A stretch of 64,000 bases of DNA from an uncultured Blautia sp. (GTDB lineage: Bacteria; Bacillota; Clostridia; Lachnospirales; Lachnospiraceae), in assembly GCA_937900135.1 (NCBI GenBank), contig CALCDJ010000078.1, forward strand, positions 1 through 64,000. Direction: 5' to 3'. The position numbers and the translations under genes are program-made. This document shows positions 23,373 through 33,849 of this stretch, one piece after another. Below the pieces are notes generated by a model. The model searched no databases. It saw only the letters and a list, made by a program, of their open reading frames with translations, and was not told the origin of the DNA. Within the stretch, counting starts at the first letter, position 1. Every line of letters begins with the position of its first letter.

Positions 23373-23542
23373 CAGAAATACCTCCTTCTGTTCTGTGACA
23401 TTCTAACTGCTTCATTTGTTCTTGCAGCTGCAATCTCAGCCGCTTCCCTCATGGCTGGATCTCTTCTGTCCACGCCATAAGTTTTCATGATGTGTTCTGC
23501 ATCAGCTTTTCGGTTCTCATTTTTGATAATCACATTCGCCAC
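23372..23542 (-). CDS. Small tail-region protein, 56 aa
   Basis: GTG start (GAGGAGG upstream). Contains the basic motif IIKNENRKADAEHIMKTYGV. Stop abuts the next ATG. XkdX-size, but no signature recognised. Confidence 0.6.
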   Translation of the reverse strand: MANVIIKNENRKADAEHIMKTYGVDRRDPAMREAAEIAAARTNEAVRMSQNRRRYF

Positions 23543-23544
23543 GC

Positions 23545-24036
23545 CTATACACCTCCTCTCACATAGCAATTCACAATGACTTTGGATGCTGAGCCGGTAT
23601 ATGCAATCTTGAATCCATTGAGCAGCTTATCGGTAAACTCAAATTCTCCAACCGCCCCTCCGGTAACTTCCACAACTTCGCAAGTAATGGTATATTTCAT
23701 GTTGTTTTTCGTTACCGGCAACTGAACCGTTTTCTTTGAATTGTTATGCGGATATTTCTGGGAATTGGTAAGCGTAACCTGAATCTTGTCTCCAGACAGC
23801 CCCTCCAAAATTCTGCCGATGTGGAGAATATTCCTGGCATTTTCTGAAGCCATCAGCATTGCTTCCAGCGCCGCCATATCCATAATGTTGAAATTTGTAG
23901 CGTTCTGTGGTGTTCCTTGCTGCTTTACTTTTCCAGGAGATGCCGTGTGTTGAACTAAGCCACCGCCTAAATCCTTTTCCTCGTATCTTCCCGGAAACTC
24001 AACAACATGGTCCTTCCAGTTCACAAGGTCTCTCAT
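23545..24036 (-). CDS. Tail fibre-like protein
   Basis: A 163-aa protein. The N-terminus (DHVVEFPGRYEEKDLGGGLV, then NATNFNIMDMAALEAM) is typical of Firmicute phage fibre heads; the rest is beta-rich. Coupled with neighbours by 1-nt overlaps. Confidence 0.68.
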   Translation of the reverse strand: MRDLVNWKDHVVEFPGRYEEKDLGGGLVQHTASPGKVKQQGTPQNATNFNIMDMAALEAMLMASENARNILHIGRILEGLSGDKIQVTLTNSQKYPHNNSKKTVQLPVTKNNMKYTITCEVVEVTGGAVGEFEFTDKLLNGFKIAYTGSASKVIVNCYVRGGV

Positions 24037-24359
24037 TATTCCTCAACCTCCCTTTCGCTGATTTCCAGCTGGCAGACATAATAAAAGCCCTCGGCAACAG
24101 AATCCATTTTTAAGGATTCCTGTTTCGAGAGCCAAAGATTGTTGTTCGTATCATACAGCTGGATTTCTGTGACAGTTGCAGCCCCGGTAATTGCCGTCTC
24201 AATCTTGAATGAGATTTCTACCAAACCTTCCTCTGTCACATCAACCGATTCGATTTTTGCCTTATGGTAAACCGAACCGATTTTGTACTTTGCGTAGGCA
24301 ATCGTGCGTTTCGTGTAATCCCGATACCCCTGAATCGCCTCGCTTGTAAGCAACTTCAT
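24036..24359 (-). CDS. Tail fibre/collar-type protein, 107 aa
   Basis: A beta-rich protein (SVDVTEEGLVEISFKIETA). Located after the baseplate wedge genes, where fibre connectors lie. Function inferred from place. Confidence 0.6.
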   Translation of the reverse strand: MKLLTSEAIQGYRDYTKRTIAYAKYKIGSVYHKAKIESVDVTEEGLVEISFKIETAITGAATVTEIQLYDTNNNLWLSKQESLKMDSVAEGFYYVCQLEISEREVEE

Positions 24360-24376
24360 TGTATATCCCTCCTTCT

Positions 24377-25387
24377 TTATATCTCAAAAGTCTCTCCGCA
24401 AAGTCTATACCGTACCTGGTAACACTCTGTGGTAACTTCTGGAGCCAACCCCTTTTCTGCTTCTTTTATCCCGATAGAAGTACCAGGAACCGTACCAGCA
24501 ACATCATTCTGATACTTGTAGCCTTCAGCACTCATTTCTGCATCCAGCCCAACTTCTACATAGGCAGCCTGATTTCCCGTCTTAGGGTGCGTTCCTGTTT
24601 TCATTTCTTCGCTCGCAACCGGATAGGAAACCTCAAATCCTCTTGTCTCCGCCATTATTTCAACAGTTCCTTCTGTTGTTTTCAAACCAACGCTGACTTT
24701 CGGATATTGACCTGTTCCTCCAGATTCTCCGGTCATCGGAATTTCATACTTATGTGCGGATGCTTCTGGTGCAATATCTATTCCCGATTCTGCCATACGC
24801 AAGCCATAACTTACTGCCGGGGAAGTGCCGCACTGTGTATAATAGGCTGTCCATCTATGGACTCTTCCACATAGTTCCAGTTTAGCTAAAGAAGTAAATT
24901 TCATGGTAAAGGCTACATGGGATTGCTTGATCTCCTTCAGCTTTTTTATAAGAGCAGCCACATTTACCACATTGTCTCCAGCTTCCAGCGTAACCGTAAA
25001 AGTGTTTACAGGACCGGACTCATCATCTACATGAGCTTTTCTGCCGCTGATATTTTCCAAAATAACTTCCATGTGGTACGGGTTCATAGGCGCTCGTTCA
25101 TCACGCTTACTATAAATCAGTCTGCGCCGTTCTTCATACGAAAGTCCTTCTTGGACTGGAAGCCCATACTTTTGTTCATGGTATCGAAGTCCCCAAGTCG
25201 CAGTTTCCGGAAATGCCTGATACGGCAATTCCTCAATAATCTGTTTTGCTTCATCCATCTCTAATCCCATGATCTGAAAAATCCATTTTCCCACATAAGA
25301 ATTATCATAGAATCCGCCTGAGTCCACTGAACGGAGCATCCGTTTTGCTGATTCACTGGAAGGAAATTTTTCTAAATCCATACTCAT
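24377..25387 (-). CDS. Baseplate wedge protein, XkdU/YmfQ-like
   Basis: A 336-aa protein. Residues 1-180 match the DUF2313/YmfQ baseplate family (FPETATWGLRYHEQKYGLPV, YEERRRLIYSKR). The C-terminus has an additional repeat-like beta region (YEIPMTGESGGTGQYPKVSV, SYPVASEEMKTGTHPKTG). Partners baseplate J upstream. Confidence 0.82.
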   Translation of the reverse strand: MSMDLEKFPSSESAKRMLRSVDSGGFYDNSYVGKWIFQIMGLEMDEAKQIIEELPYQAFPETATWGLRYHEQKYGLPVQEGLSYEERRRLIYSKRDERAPMNPYHMEVILENISGRKAHVDDESGPVNTFTVTLEAGDNVVNVAALIKKLKEIKQSHVAFTMKFTSLAKLELCGRVHRWTAYYTQCGTSPAVSYGLRMAESGIDIAPEASAHKYEIPMTGESGGTGQYPKVSVGLKTTEGTVEIMAETRGFEVSYPVASEEMKTGTHPKTGNQAAYVEVGLDAEMSAEGYKYQNDVAGTVPGTSIGIKEAEKGLAPEVTTECYQVRYRLCGETFEI

Positions 25388-25396
25388 TCCTCCCTC

Positions 25397-26530
25397 CTAC
25401 GAAAACTGAACTTCCCCGGTTTCCGGATATTCGTCCTGGTCTAACTGAATATTCTTTTCTTCACCATTTATCTTCAAATCGGCAAAGTCAAGGACTCCCG
25501 GAAGATTTGTTAGAATAGAATGAACTCTGTTGTATCGAATGATATTTTCCAATTTGGCTGATGCGTAATATTTCATGATTGCATCTTTGAAATCGGATTC
25601 AATCTGCTCTATGTTTGTGCTGCTGTCATAAGATAACCCTGTACAGCCATAGCTGATAATCTTAGTATCTGCCGCAACCACTGTAAGGTCCGCGCTTCCT
25701 GTCGGCATAAGCCTTTTCTCTCTATCATCTGGAGACATGATGTGATTATATACGGCTTTTACCAGCCTCTCATTCGCCGGTCTTCCGTTTGAATCCACCA
25801 GAACCAGCTTAACCGTTCCTGGTCCGTTCCATGTTGGAACTACAATACAATCTCCGATTCCAACAACTTCCTTCGCCCACCTCTTGTAATCTGCATCATT
25901 TCCGATGTTGGAGGTCCCCTCGGATTCATAGGCTTCCATGATTCTTTCACGATACGATTCATTATCTTCTTCATCTGTTCCACCGGTAATATCTTCTTCG
26001 TTATACAATCGGCTGATACCTTCTATTGGCCTCAGCATCAGAATAACCGTTTCTGCTTTTGTGTTAGAAGCAATACCGCCATTCGCCGCAATGATTGGAA
26101 CCTTAACTTTTCCTTCTTCTGGTATAATAACTTCTTCCTCTACGGAAAACTCCAAAGAAGAAGACACATCCGTTGCAGGCGTACATACTATGAATCCGGC
26201 TGCAATTCTCGTTCCGGAAACTCCCTCAAATGTAATATACCCGCTTGCCCGGTTCGCTTCCTTCCGGCTGATTCCCTTCTGTCTTCCATGCAGATCAAGC
26301 CATTCATCCCATGCCCACATTGGAAACATAAGCATCAATGTTCTAACAAGGTGGAACTGAATAAGCTCTGATTTCTCCAACGCTGTCGGCATAGTAAAAT
26401 CGTAAGGAAATCCGCCCGGCATATCATCAATATCTGCCGGAAGATTATTCATCATTCTTTCCTGAATTTCCTCCGGGTTACTGCCTGACACAAAATCCGG
26501 AGCGACAAATTCAAATCTTTCATCTGCCAT
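25397..26530 (-). CDS. Baseplate J-like protein (XkdT)
   Basis: A 377-aa protein. Start at 26530 (AAGGAGG); contains WAWDEWLDLHGRQKGISRK and the SYRERI motif with PGTVKLVLVD, typical of phage baseplate J/gp47-like proteins that form the wedge ring of contractile tails. Confidence 0.9.
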   Translation of the reverse strand: MADERFEFVAPDFVSGSNPEEIQERMMNNLPADIDDMPGGFPYDFTMPTALEKSELIQFHLVRTLMLMFPMWAWDEWLDLHGRQKGISRKEANRASGYITFEGVSGTRIAAGFIVCTPATDVSSSLEFSVEEEVIIPEEGKVKVPIIAANGGIASNTKAETVILMLRPIEGISRLYNEEDITGGTDEEDNESYRERIMEAYESEGTSNIGNDADYKRWAKEVVGIGDCIVVPTWNGPGTVKLVLVDSNGRPANERLVKAVYNHIMSPDDREKRLMPTGSADLTVVAADTKIISYGCTGLSYDSSTNIEQIESDFKDAIMKYYASAKLENIIRYNRVHSILTNLPGVLDFADLKINGEEKNIQLDQDEYPETGEVQFS

Positions 26531-26535
26531 GTTTC

Positions 26536-26997
26536 TCACCTCCTTGCTCTGTTTCCAACTGTTACTGATAACGGAAACTCTTCCCATTCAATTCCTTTTA
26601 CATTGAAACTGCAAACCACAGAATCTCCATTCCATGTAAAAACAAATCCCCGCACATATTCTGTACGAGGATTCACAAGCAGCGCCTCTGTTATCGTTCG
26701 CTCAATCGCCGATTCCACGGCTCCGCTACTCTTTTCTTTTATAGCAGATTCCATTTCTGTACCTATGGAATCTGAATACGCCAAACAAGTATAGCGTTCT
26801 GTGTTGACTACTTTTGCACACCAAACCCGGTACGCTTCTCGTCCATCACATTCAAGTAGCTGGTTCGCTCCATTTCTCACGAAATCCCCAGCTTCCAAAT
26901 CCCACAATACGCTTGGCTTATATTTTTCGTCATACTGTTCTGATTCCTGAATGAGTTCCGGTACTTCCACCGTAGGGAATAACATATTTTCGCTCAT
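26536..26997 (-). CDS. Baseplate protein, XkdS/DUF2634-like
   Basis: A 153-aa protein. Start at 26997 after AGGAGG. The acidic N-terminus and the EYVRGFVFTWNGDSVVCSF strand fit the gpW/gp25-like DUF2634 baseplate family next to baseplate J. Confidence 0.8.
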   Translation of the reverse strand: MSENMLFPTVEVPELIQESEQYDEKYKPSVLWDLEAGDFVRNGANQLLECDGREAYRVWCAKVVNTERYTCLAYSDSIGTEMESAIKEKSSGAVESAIERTITEALLVNPRTEYVRGFVFTWNGDSVVCSFNVKGIEWEEFPLSVTVGNRARR

Positions 26998-27007
26998 AAC
27001 ATACCTC

Positions 27008-27367
27008 CTACAACGCACTCGCCGGGGCGATTACATCAATGACTGTCACCTCATTCTGAACCCATGCAATAAGCACTCTATCGCCTGGCTTGATTGCCGG
27101 AAGAGAAACCTGATGTCCGTGTGTGCCATTTCCGGATTCGTGTCCGCTATGCTGACCCCCACCGATTTCAAAGGATAATCCTCCGGCACATCTGCATACC
27201 GTATAATCCCCTTTAGGTATCGGGATCGGAAATGTATTTGTTTTCAGGCTGTAATCTCCTTCTATGCTCCCATAATCTAAAATTAGTCCGCTTTCTCCTT
27301 GCTTTGCCATGCGCTGTGACAAAACCTTTCCCAGCTTACTCACTCCAGGATTTCCCTGATACGGCAT
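27008..27367 (-). CDS. Baseplate protein, DUF2577/XkdR-like
   Basis: A 119-aa protein. Start at 27367 chosen after AGGAGG. A His/Gly-rich part (GGQHSGHESGNGTHGHQV) and PGDRVLIAWV resemble baseplate spike-region proteins. Confidence 0.78.
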   Translation of the reverse strand: MPYQGNPGVSKLGKVLSQRMAKQGESGLILDYGSIEGDYSLKTNTFPIPIPKGDYTVCRCAGGLSFEIGGGQHSGHESGNGTHGHQVSLPAIKPGDRVLIAWVQNEVTVIDVIAPASAL

Positions 27368-27382
27368 AAGCACCACCTCCTG

Positions 27383-28630
27383 CTACTCAAAAGTTCCTTC
27401 ATCTACCCATCCATAAACATTGCTACTGCCATCCGTGTGAATTAAGTGCCACGGGTGCGCTTTTCCGTTATTCGGGCAATTCGGATCGAATGTAATCTTT
27501 GCTTTTCCTGCTCTCGCATTATATCCAGGTGCGCCCGACCACGAAGACAGATAATGTTTCCCGCCTTTGAAATACACTATATCTCCCACATTATAAGATT
27601 TCTTTGTGACCTGGTTGTTTTTAATCACTTCCGTCACTGCCTTTTTCAAATCCATCGTCATAGATCCGCTATCTGCATCGTGCCGGATTCCTTTCACATA
27701 ATAGTAATCTTTCAATGTGCCTACTGTCATGTGAACCAGATCGCCTTTTCTGATAAACGGAATATCCGGAGCCTGAACGGTAATATCTTCTTTTACCTGC
27801 CCCTTTTCGTCAATGATTTCCTGAGCTGCTGATTGTGCATCACTTACACTATCATCCTTCCCACGAATATAAATCTTCTGACGGACACCGAACTTTGTAA
27901 GCCCGTTCACAACAGCCTCTACACTGGAACGCCCATCGTCATCCTCTTGCCCGATGATTTTTACCCTGGTAATCATTCCGGATGTGCTTTTCTTATGTGA
28001 CACTTGCTTTGTGTTATCTGTTTCAAAATGATATACTGTTGTATTGCTGCCCCACTCTATAACGCTAACTTTGCCTTTGGCAGCTCGGATCATGGCAGAA
28101 CCTCCACCTTTTTTCTTTGCATCATCCAGAATATCTAACAGTACATCTGACAGCATTTCCGTCTTATACGCAAGTTTCCCGTGGGTGACATCCGGTCCTT
28201 CATACTTATCCATCGGAATCTGCCAGTCATCAAAGATTTTGGTAATCGCCGATTTTGTTCCTATTCCAGAGGAATAATAGATAAGCTCCTGGCTCTCCTG
28301 CAAATTATACAGTTCGTCATAGCAAGTAACATCGAACTTATCTTTGCTCCCTGAAAGTGTAGGCTTCCAATCGGTAATATACCCTCTGGCAACTTCCTCG
28401 TCTATGGAGCCGTGAGATGCAAAAACGCCGACCAAGCATCCCGGCTTTGCCAGGGATGAAATCAGTCCGGCGCTTGTCTTATCGTTTTTGGCTGTGAAGG
28501 AGATTCTAACAGCTAATTCACCGTCATTCTCCTCCCAGCCTAAGTTTTCCACAAATTCCTTAATGTTGTACTGCTTTTTATCCTCCGTCATAACCACAAG
28601 GCGGTACTTAATGTTTGCTACATCAATCAT
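27383..28630 (-). CDS. Baseplate hub protein, XkdQ-like with SH3-like tail
   Basis: A 415-aa protein. Residues 1-330 fit XkdQ/late-control D hub proteins. The last 70 residues (YNVGDIVYFKGGKHYLSS...GWVDEGTFE) look like an SH3-type cell-wall-binding module, which may contact host wall during ejection. Confidence 0.85.
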   Translation of the reverse strand: MIDVANIKYRLVVMTEDKKQYNIKEFVENLGWEENDGELAVRISFTAKNDKTSAGLISSLAKPGCLVGVFASHGSIDEEVARGYITDWKPTLSGSKDKFDVTCYDELYNLQESQELIYYSSGIGTKSAITKIFDDWQIPMDKYEGPDVTHGKLAYKTEMLSDVLLDILDDAKKKGGGSAMIRAAKGKVSVIEWGSNTTVYHFETDNTKQVSHKKSTSGMITRVKIIGQEDDDGRSSVEAVVNGLTKFGVRQKIYIRGKDDSVSDAQSAAQEIIDEKGQVKEDITVQAPDIPFIRKGDLVHMTVGTLKDYYYVKGIRHDADSGSMTMDLKKAVTEVIKNNQVTKKSYNVGDIVYFKGGKHYLSSWSGAPGYNARAGKAKITFDPNCPNNGKAHPWHLIHTDGSSNVYGWVDEGTFE

Positions 28631-28640
28631 CCTGCACCTC

Positions 28641-29324
28641 CTATGGTATCGTCAGAACTGTTCCCGGATAAATCCAATGTCCGTTATCGCTGCCTCGTCC
28701 GCCTCTATATCTCTTTGCTGTGGCTTCAATCGTAGAAGAGTTGGCGGAATAGATTTTTTGCCAGCTGGTTCCACTTCCATAGTATTTGCTTGCTATCCCC
28801 CATAAAGTATCGCCACTTTTCACTGTATGCGTTCTACTTGATTGAGGAGCCGGTGTCGGTCTTGGAACCGTCTTTTTTACAAAGGCAGCGATTTTCAATT
28901 CTGATGTTGTGTAGATCTTCAGTTCCTTATAAATTGTGAATGTAATGGAGTAGTCGATGTTCCCATAAGCTCCGGTTTCTATCGGCTCAAAATCACTGAT
29001 CGTCACATCGTAATTGATATTTGTTTCAGTGACTAAGAGCCGGAGTACAGTTCCTTTTATCATCCAGTTCCGCAGAACCTTAACACATTCAGCCGGAGAG
29101 GTCCACTCACGAATCATAACCTCGTTTCTTTTAGACTTCCCGTAAAATGTTCCGTCCCATGAAATAGTCTCAGCTTCCAATCCTCTCGGAATTTTTACTG
29201 TTCCTTTTGAGATAATGTCGTAATTCTGATACTTGGTTCCGAACTTCGTTTTGATTCTTTCCGGAAGAGATTGAAATGTAAAGCTGGAACTTTTATTTGA
29301 TACTTCACTCAAAAATATATCCAT
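28641..29324 (-). CDS. LysM tail protein, XkdP-like
   Basis: A 227-aa protein. C-terminal LysM domain (HTVKSGDTLWGIASKYYGSG) after a beta-rich body, as in PBSX XkdP and T4 gp53-type proteins, linking tape measure/hub to wall. Confidence 0.9.
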   Translation of the reverse strand: MDIFLSEVSNKSSSFTFQSLPERIKTKFGTKYQNYDIISKGTVKIPRGLEAETISWDGTFYGKSKRNEVMIREWTSPAECVKVLRNWMIKGTVLRLLVTETNINYDVTISDFEPIETGAYGNIDYSITFTIYKELKIYTTSELKIAAFVKKTVPRPTPAPQSSRTHTVKSGDTLWGIASKYYGSGTSWQKIYSANSSTIEATAKRYRGGRGSDNGHWIYPGTVLTIP

Positions 29325-29328
29325 AACT

Positions 29329-32300
29329 TTACGCCTCCTTGACTGGCATATTTGAAAAGACCATTTCTAATCTTTCTGCCAATTCTCCACCGATTTCGTC
29401 TGCAAGCTCCCTCATGTGTGTGCGGACTACTCGGATAATATCCGATTCATTTCCGCCGTTTCCGTCTATACGGAATGTAGGATTAAGGCTTACATTCACA
29501 TGAACTTCTGTCTTTCTTTCTCCTTCTCCAGAACCAGACTTAACTGCAACCGGTTCCGTAGATGTGGTATCTTCCATATCCCCTTCTGAGAACTCGTGAT
29601 TGCCCCGTGGTGCTTTTGCAAGCGTATCATTGATGGAATTTAAGTCCTCATAGTTTTGGAACGGATTTGAGGTATATCGTGAGTTTTCTACAATACCGCC
29701 TTCGGCATATTTCTTTACACCCAAAAGCTCTCCTGCTTTTTCCCACAAACTAAGTCCTCTGCTTCTTCTCTTGCTTCCAAGAGGAATGATTGCTTCTGGT
29801 CCATCTTCTCCTACCCAGGAAAGAAGCGGTCCATTTACAATATCTCCGTTGGCATTGGATGCGATGCTCGCATTTACCGTTGCCGTTCCGGAACCGCCTC
29901 CAGAGAAACTGATTGTAGCTGACGGATTCGCCAGCTTGTAATTCGCCGTAATAGTAACTGGCGTTGTGGTATTGAAGCCCGGTGCAAACGCTGTATCAAT
30001 AGCAGTTCCCGTATTTCCTTTCAAGGTTGTGATGGCTGAGTTGATCGGTCCCATATCCGTATTCTGAATTGCTCCTCCTACGCCGGTGCCAACCTGTGTG
30101 CCAATTCCTGAATAGTCAATCAGCGATAACTGCGTTGGCAGTTCTGTGCTGATATTCTCTACCAGAGGAGTGTAAGCACCTGACAAATCAGCATTTGCCA
30201 TCTGCTCATAAAACTCGTTGGAAAACGGACCTACGAAGTCAACGCCTGAATAGGCTCCACTCATATCTACACTGCTGAATGCTGTTGTAATCTGCTCCTG
30301 CATACTCTGAGGTATTGTTTCCGCAACTCCACTCATCATCTCTGTAATAGCCGTCTGAGCTTCCATGCTTAGGCTGTCCAGTCCGAGCCACTGAGATGCC
30401 GTTTCAGTATCCCAAGTGGTAACATCTACACCACTCGCCATAGCATTATGAAGAGCCGTCTGCAACTTTTCTGCGGTTGTGCCTTCAATATCCGGAAGTA
30501 TTCCGTCCAGTTCTGTAGCGTAGGCTTCTGCGATTGCTTCCAACTGGAAATTTTCAACAGTAACCTGCATATCGGAAATTTTCGCCTCGTATCCGTCAGC
30601 TAAAGCCTGGAGCTGTTCGTCATACTGCTCCTGAGAAATTGCACCTTCGCTTAACTGCAATTCGAGGCTGGCAATGCCAACCTTCAGTGATTCATCATAT
30701 GTCTGGGTGGCACTTTCCACCTGTTCCTGTAATTCCGCCTGCAATTCCGCAAAAGAATCTGCATCCAAGTTTGCACCGCTGTACTTGATTTTCAGTGCCT
30801 TAAATTCAGCCTCCGTTTGAATATCTGATACCTTCTGTGTGATTTCCGTAATCTGATTTTGCAAGTTCGTAATTTCAGCCTGTTCATCCAGCGTAATCAC
30901 ACCGTCCTCCAATGCTACATTCACTTTAGCTGTCAGGTCATTTCCTAGACTGTTGATCTGTTCCTGAAGGCTCGCATAGACCGTATTCAATCCAGTAGTG
31001 ACATCCACATCGGAATTAGGCTCAATCAGCAGATCAATAGCTGTCTTTGCTTCATAATGCTTACTCTCAATGTAGTCTGTTGCACTCTGGATCATGGCAT
31101 CTACCCCGGCAAGGTATTCCTGAGTATCTGCATCATCAAATTTCAATCCGAGGCTTGCCTTCCAGTTCAACTTGTCCATGTTTGAAATAGCAGCTTCCAT
31201 ATTGCTGTATGTCTGCTCTACTTCCGCAGAGGCATCGCTAAATTTTGTTACCGCCTCTATATTGTCCCCAAATGTCATTTTTCTGGCTATGTCTTGGATT
31301 TCTTGCATGGATAATTTGACATCTCCGAAATGGCTCTGAAGATTTTCGCCAACTGCTTTCTGGAACTTCTGTCCAAATTCCTCAGCTGTCATGCTGGTAT
31401 CGGCAAGTGCATCTTTCAAATCCTGAGATTCGTACTTAGCCTGTTCTTCAGCTAATGCTAATGCTTCTGCCTCTTCCTGTGCTTTTTTCAGATTCTCTTC
31501 ATATTCCTTCTTTGCGCTGTCACCTTTAATCCATCCAGCGATTCCGCCTACGCCAGCGCCAATCAATCCGCCTACCACAGTACCAAGTCCAGGGATAACA
31601 CTTCCGAGTGCAGCACCAGCAGCTGCGCCAGCTCCTACACCTCCGACTTTCCATGCACCGGATTCTTTATAAGCCGCCGCTTCGTCTTTGTCTTTCGAGG
31701 TAAATCCTTTGTACAGATCAAATCCACCACTAATAAGGCTTGCCCCTCCGGCAATTCCACCAGCAGTAGCTCCAAGTCCAAGAGCAGATAAAGCACCGGC
31801 AGATAGCGAAGCACCTCCTGCAAGGTTTCCGGCTCCGAGTTTTATGGCGGTATTTGCACCAAAGCCAAGTAAGCCAGTTCCCGCACTGGCACTTCCTAAA
31901 AGCCTGCGTCCAATTCCGGGAACCACTGTGGTTCCTCCTCCTGGTGCTGTTGTTGTGCTGCTTCCAAAAATACTTTTACCGAAACTAATTCCTTTTGCTC
32001 CAACACTTAACAAAGGCATCCCTACCTTTGCAATCATTGCCGCTGAAATCCACGATGAAAGATCCGCCTTATCTCCTCCCGGCAATATCTTTCCAGCATT
32101 GGAGAAAATGCCTTTGATTGCTCCCCATAGTTTTTCCTGAAGTGCATCTACATCAAATCCGTCAATCAGCCCTTTTGCGAAAGCAGAGCCTACGCTTGCC
32201 CCTTCCCCGGCAACATCTGATACATCTACTCCAAGCAATGCCAGGATTCCAGTTGAAACCGCCGTTCCGATTCCTCTTCCTAAAGAGCCGGCTTTTCCTA

Positions 32301-33849
32301 CGAAGAAGTCATGACCTTTACTATCCCACCAATCAGAAAAAGGCTCCGCAATCAGTTCGTCCCATGCAATTCCGAATTTTCCAAATGCGTCTGCGTTTGC
32401 CCATTCATCTGTACTGGTAAACTCTGCAATCTTATCCTGAATAGACTCTATTTTCTTGTCGATAGCATCAAAAACTTTAAGACCGAACTCTTCAATCTCT
32501 GGCATATTATCCTGAAGCATTTCGGACAATGCCAAAATATACGGCTTCATTCGTTCTCCCCAGCTAAGCTGTACCGTTTCAATGGCTCCGCCTAATTGTT
32601 CTAGGGAACCCTTCAGATTATCCTGCATCGTATCTGCCATTTTATCAGCAGCACCTTCAGATTCATTGATAGCCTCTGTCAACTTCTTATAGTCCTCTTC
32701 AGAGGTATTGATGATTGCAAGCATTCCGGCCATAGCCTCTTTGCCAAATATCGTGCTGGCCGCTGCTGTCTGTTCTGTTTCAGAAAGCCCTCCCAGACTA
32801 CTTCTGAGATTGTCCATAACACCCTTTAAAGATTTCATGTTTCCTTCGCTGTCTGTGAGGCTAATACCGTACTTCTTCATAGCTGCCGCCATATTGTCTG
32901 TTGGAGCTGCCATATTTGCAAGTGCTGTCTTTAACGATGTTCCGGCCATACTGCCTTTTACTGCGTTATTGGACATCAAACCAAGTGCAATAGAGGCATC
33001 CTGAATGGAATACCCCATCGCTCCCGCTACCGGTGCTATATATTTGAATGCTTCGCCAAGATCAGATACATTCGTATTGGTAGCTGATGATGCTACTGCC
33101 AGAACATCAGCAAATTCTGCGGTATCCTTTGCTTTCATTCCAAACGCCGTCAGTGCATTGGAAACAATATCCGTTGTAGTTGCCAGATCAAGACCGTCTG
33201 CTGCTGCAAGACTCATAATTCCGCCGATACCATCAACCATATCCTGAACTTGCCATCCAGCCTGAGCCATATAGGTAAATGCTTCTGCCGATTCAGTTCC
33301 TGAGAACTTCGTCTGTGCCCCCATTTCTTTCGCTTTTGCTGTCAGCTGTTCCATCTGTGATGCATTCGCATTGGAAAGAGCCTGCACCCGGCTCATGGTT
33401 GCCTCAAAATCCGCATAGGTATCAACCGTGTCCTTCAGGCTTATACTTACCCCAAGGACAGCTCCTACTTGGAAGACGGGATTTTTTAGCAGATTCAAAA
33501 CACCCCTGATAGGAGCCGTTGCCAAATCAACAGCTTTCATGGTTACATTCCATGTTTTCCCGCCTACCGTTCTAAGCCCGGTTTTCAGTTTATCCAGGAT
33601 AGGAGAAATTTTGTCTTTCGCCTCTAACAATACCTGATATTTCTGCTTCATCCAACTTGATAAGCTCCGCTGGGTTCTGTTTGCCGACCTATCGAACTGT
33701 GTTACTGTTCTTCCTGCCCGATCAACAGAGTTCTGAGCCCGCCTTGCCGCCTGTTCTACATCTTCTAGGCTGTCTGTGATATTTGACAGTTCTGGATCTG
33801 TATTGTCAGTGACTTCAATCGGTATTTCAATTCTTACTGTCTCTGCCAT
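29329..33849 (-). CDS. Tail tape measure protein
   Basis: A 1506-aa protein. Conserved N-terminal TMP domain (ATMSRVQALSNANASQMEQL...ALTAFGMKAKDTAEFADVLA), Gly-rich membrane-like segments at about 620-760, long coiled coils to about 1200, and a basic C-terminus. Length sets the tail tube length (roughly 0.15 nm per residue in known phages). Confidence 0.95.
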   Translation of the reverse strand: MAETVRIEIPIEVTDNTDPELSNITDSLEDVEQAARRAQNSVDRAGRTVTQFDRSANRTQRSLSSWMKQKYQVLLEAKDKISPILDKLKTGLRTVGGKTWNVTMKAVDLATAPIRGVLNLLKNPVFQVGAVLGVSISLKDTVDTYADFEATMSRVQALSNANASQMEQLTAKAKEMGAQTKFSGTESAEAFTYMAQAGWQVQDMVDGIGGIMSLAAADGLDLATTTDIVSNALTAFGMKAKDTAEFADVLAVASSATNTNVSDLGEAFKYIAPVAGAMGYSIQDASIALGLMSNNAVKGSMAGTSLKTALANMAAPTDNMAAAMKKYGISLTDSEGNMKSLKGVMDNLRSSLGGLSETEQTAAASTIFGKEAMAGMLAIINTSEEDYKKLTEAINESEGAADKMADTMQDNLKGSLEQLGGAIETVQLSWGERMKPYILALSEMLQDNMPEIEEFGLKVFDAIDKKIESIQDKIAEFTSTDEWANADAFGKFGIAWDELIAEPFSDWWDSKGHDFFVGKAGSLGRGIGTAVSTGILALLGVDVSDVAGEGASVGSAFAKGLIDGFDVDALQEKLWGAIKGIFSNAGKILPGGDKADLSSWISAAMIAKVGMPLLSVGAKGISFGKSIFGSSTTTAPGGGTTVVPGIGRRLLGSASAGTGLLGFGANTAIKLGAGNLAGGASLSAGALSALGLGATAGGIAGGASLISGGFDLYKGFTSKDKDEAAAYKESGAWKVGGVGAGAAAGAALGSVIPGLGTVVGGLIGAGVGGIAGWIKGDSAKKEYEENLKKAQEEAEALALAEEQAKYESQDLKDALADTSMTAEEFGQKFQKAVGENLQSHFGDVKLSMQEIQDIARKMTFGDNIEAVTKFSDASAEVEQTYSNMEAAISNMDKLNWKASLGLKFDDADTQEYLAGVDAMIQSATDYIESKHYEAKTAIDLLIEPNSDVDVTTGLNTVYASLQEQINSLGNDLTAKVNVALEDGVITLDEQAEITNLQNQITEITQKVSDIQTEAEFKALKIKYSGANLDADSFAELQAELQEQVESATQTYDESLKVGIASLELQLSEGAISQEQYDEQLQALADGYEAKISDMQVTVENFQLEAIAEAYATELDGILPDIEGTTAEKLQTALHNAMASGVDVTTWDTETASQWLGLDSLSMEAQTAITEMMSGVAETIPQSMQEQITTAFSSVDMSGAYSGVDFVGPFSNEFYEQMANADLSGAYTPLVENISTELPTQLSLIDYSGIGTQVGTGVGGAIQNTDMGPINSAITTLKGNTGTAIDTAFAPGFNTTTPVTITANYKLANPSATISFSGGGSGTATVNASIASNANGDIVNGPLLSWVGEDGPEAIIPLGSKRRSRGLSLWEKAGELLGVKKYAEGGIVENSRYTSNPFQNYEDLNSINDTLAKAPRGNHEFSEGDMEDTTSTEPVAVKSGSGEGERKTEVHVNVSLNPTFRIDGNGGNESDIIRVVRTHMRELADEIGGELAERLEMVFSNMPVKEA

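Noticed and set aside
31688..32140. Long plus-strand ORF opposite the tape measure gene
   Set aside because: Pro/Ala/Ser-rich antisense shadow of the Gly/Ala-rich coding strand.
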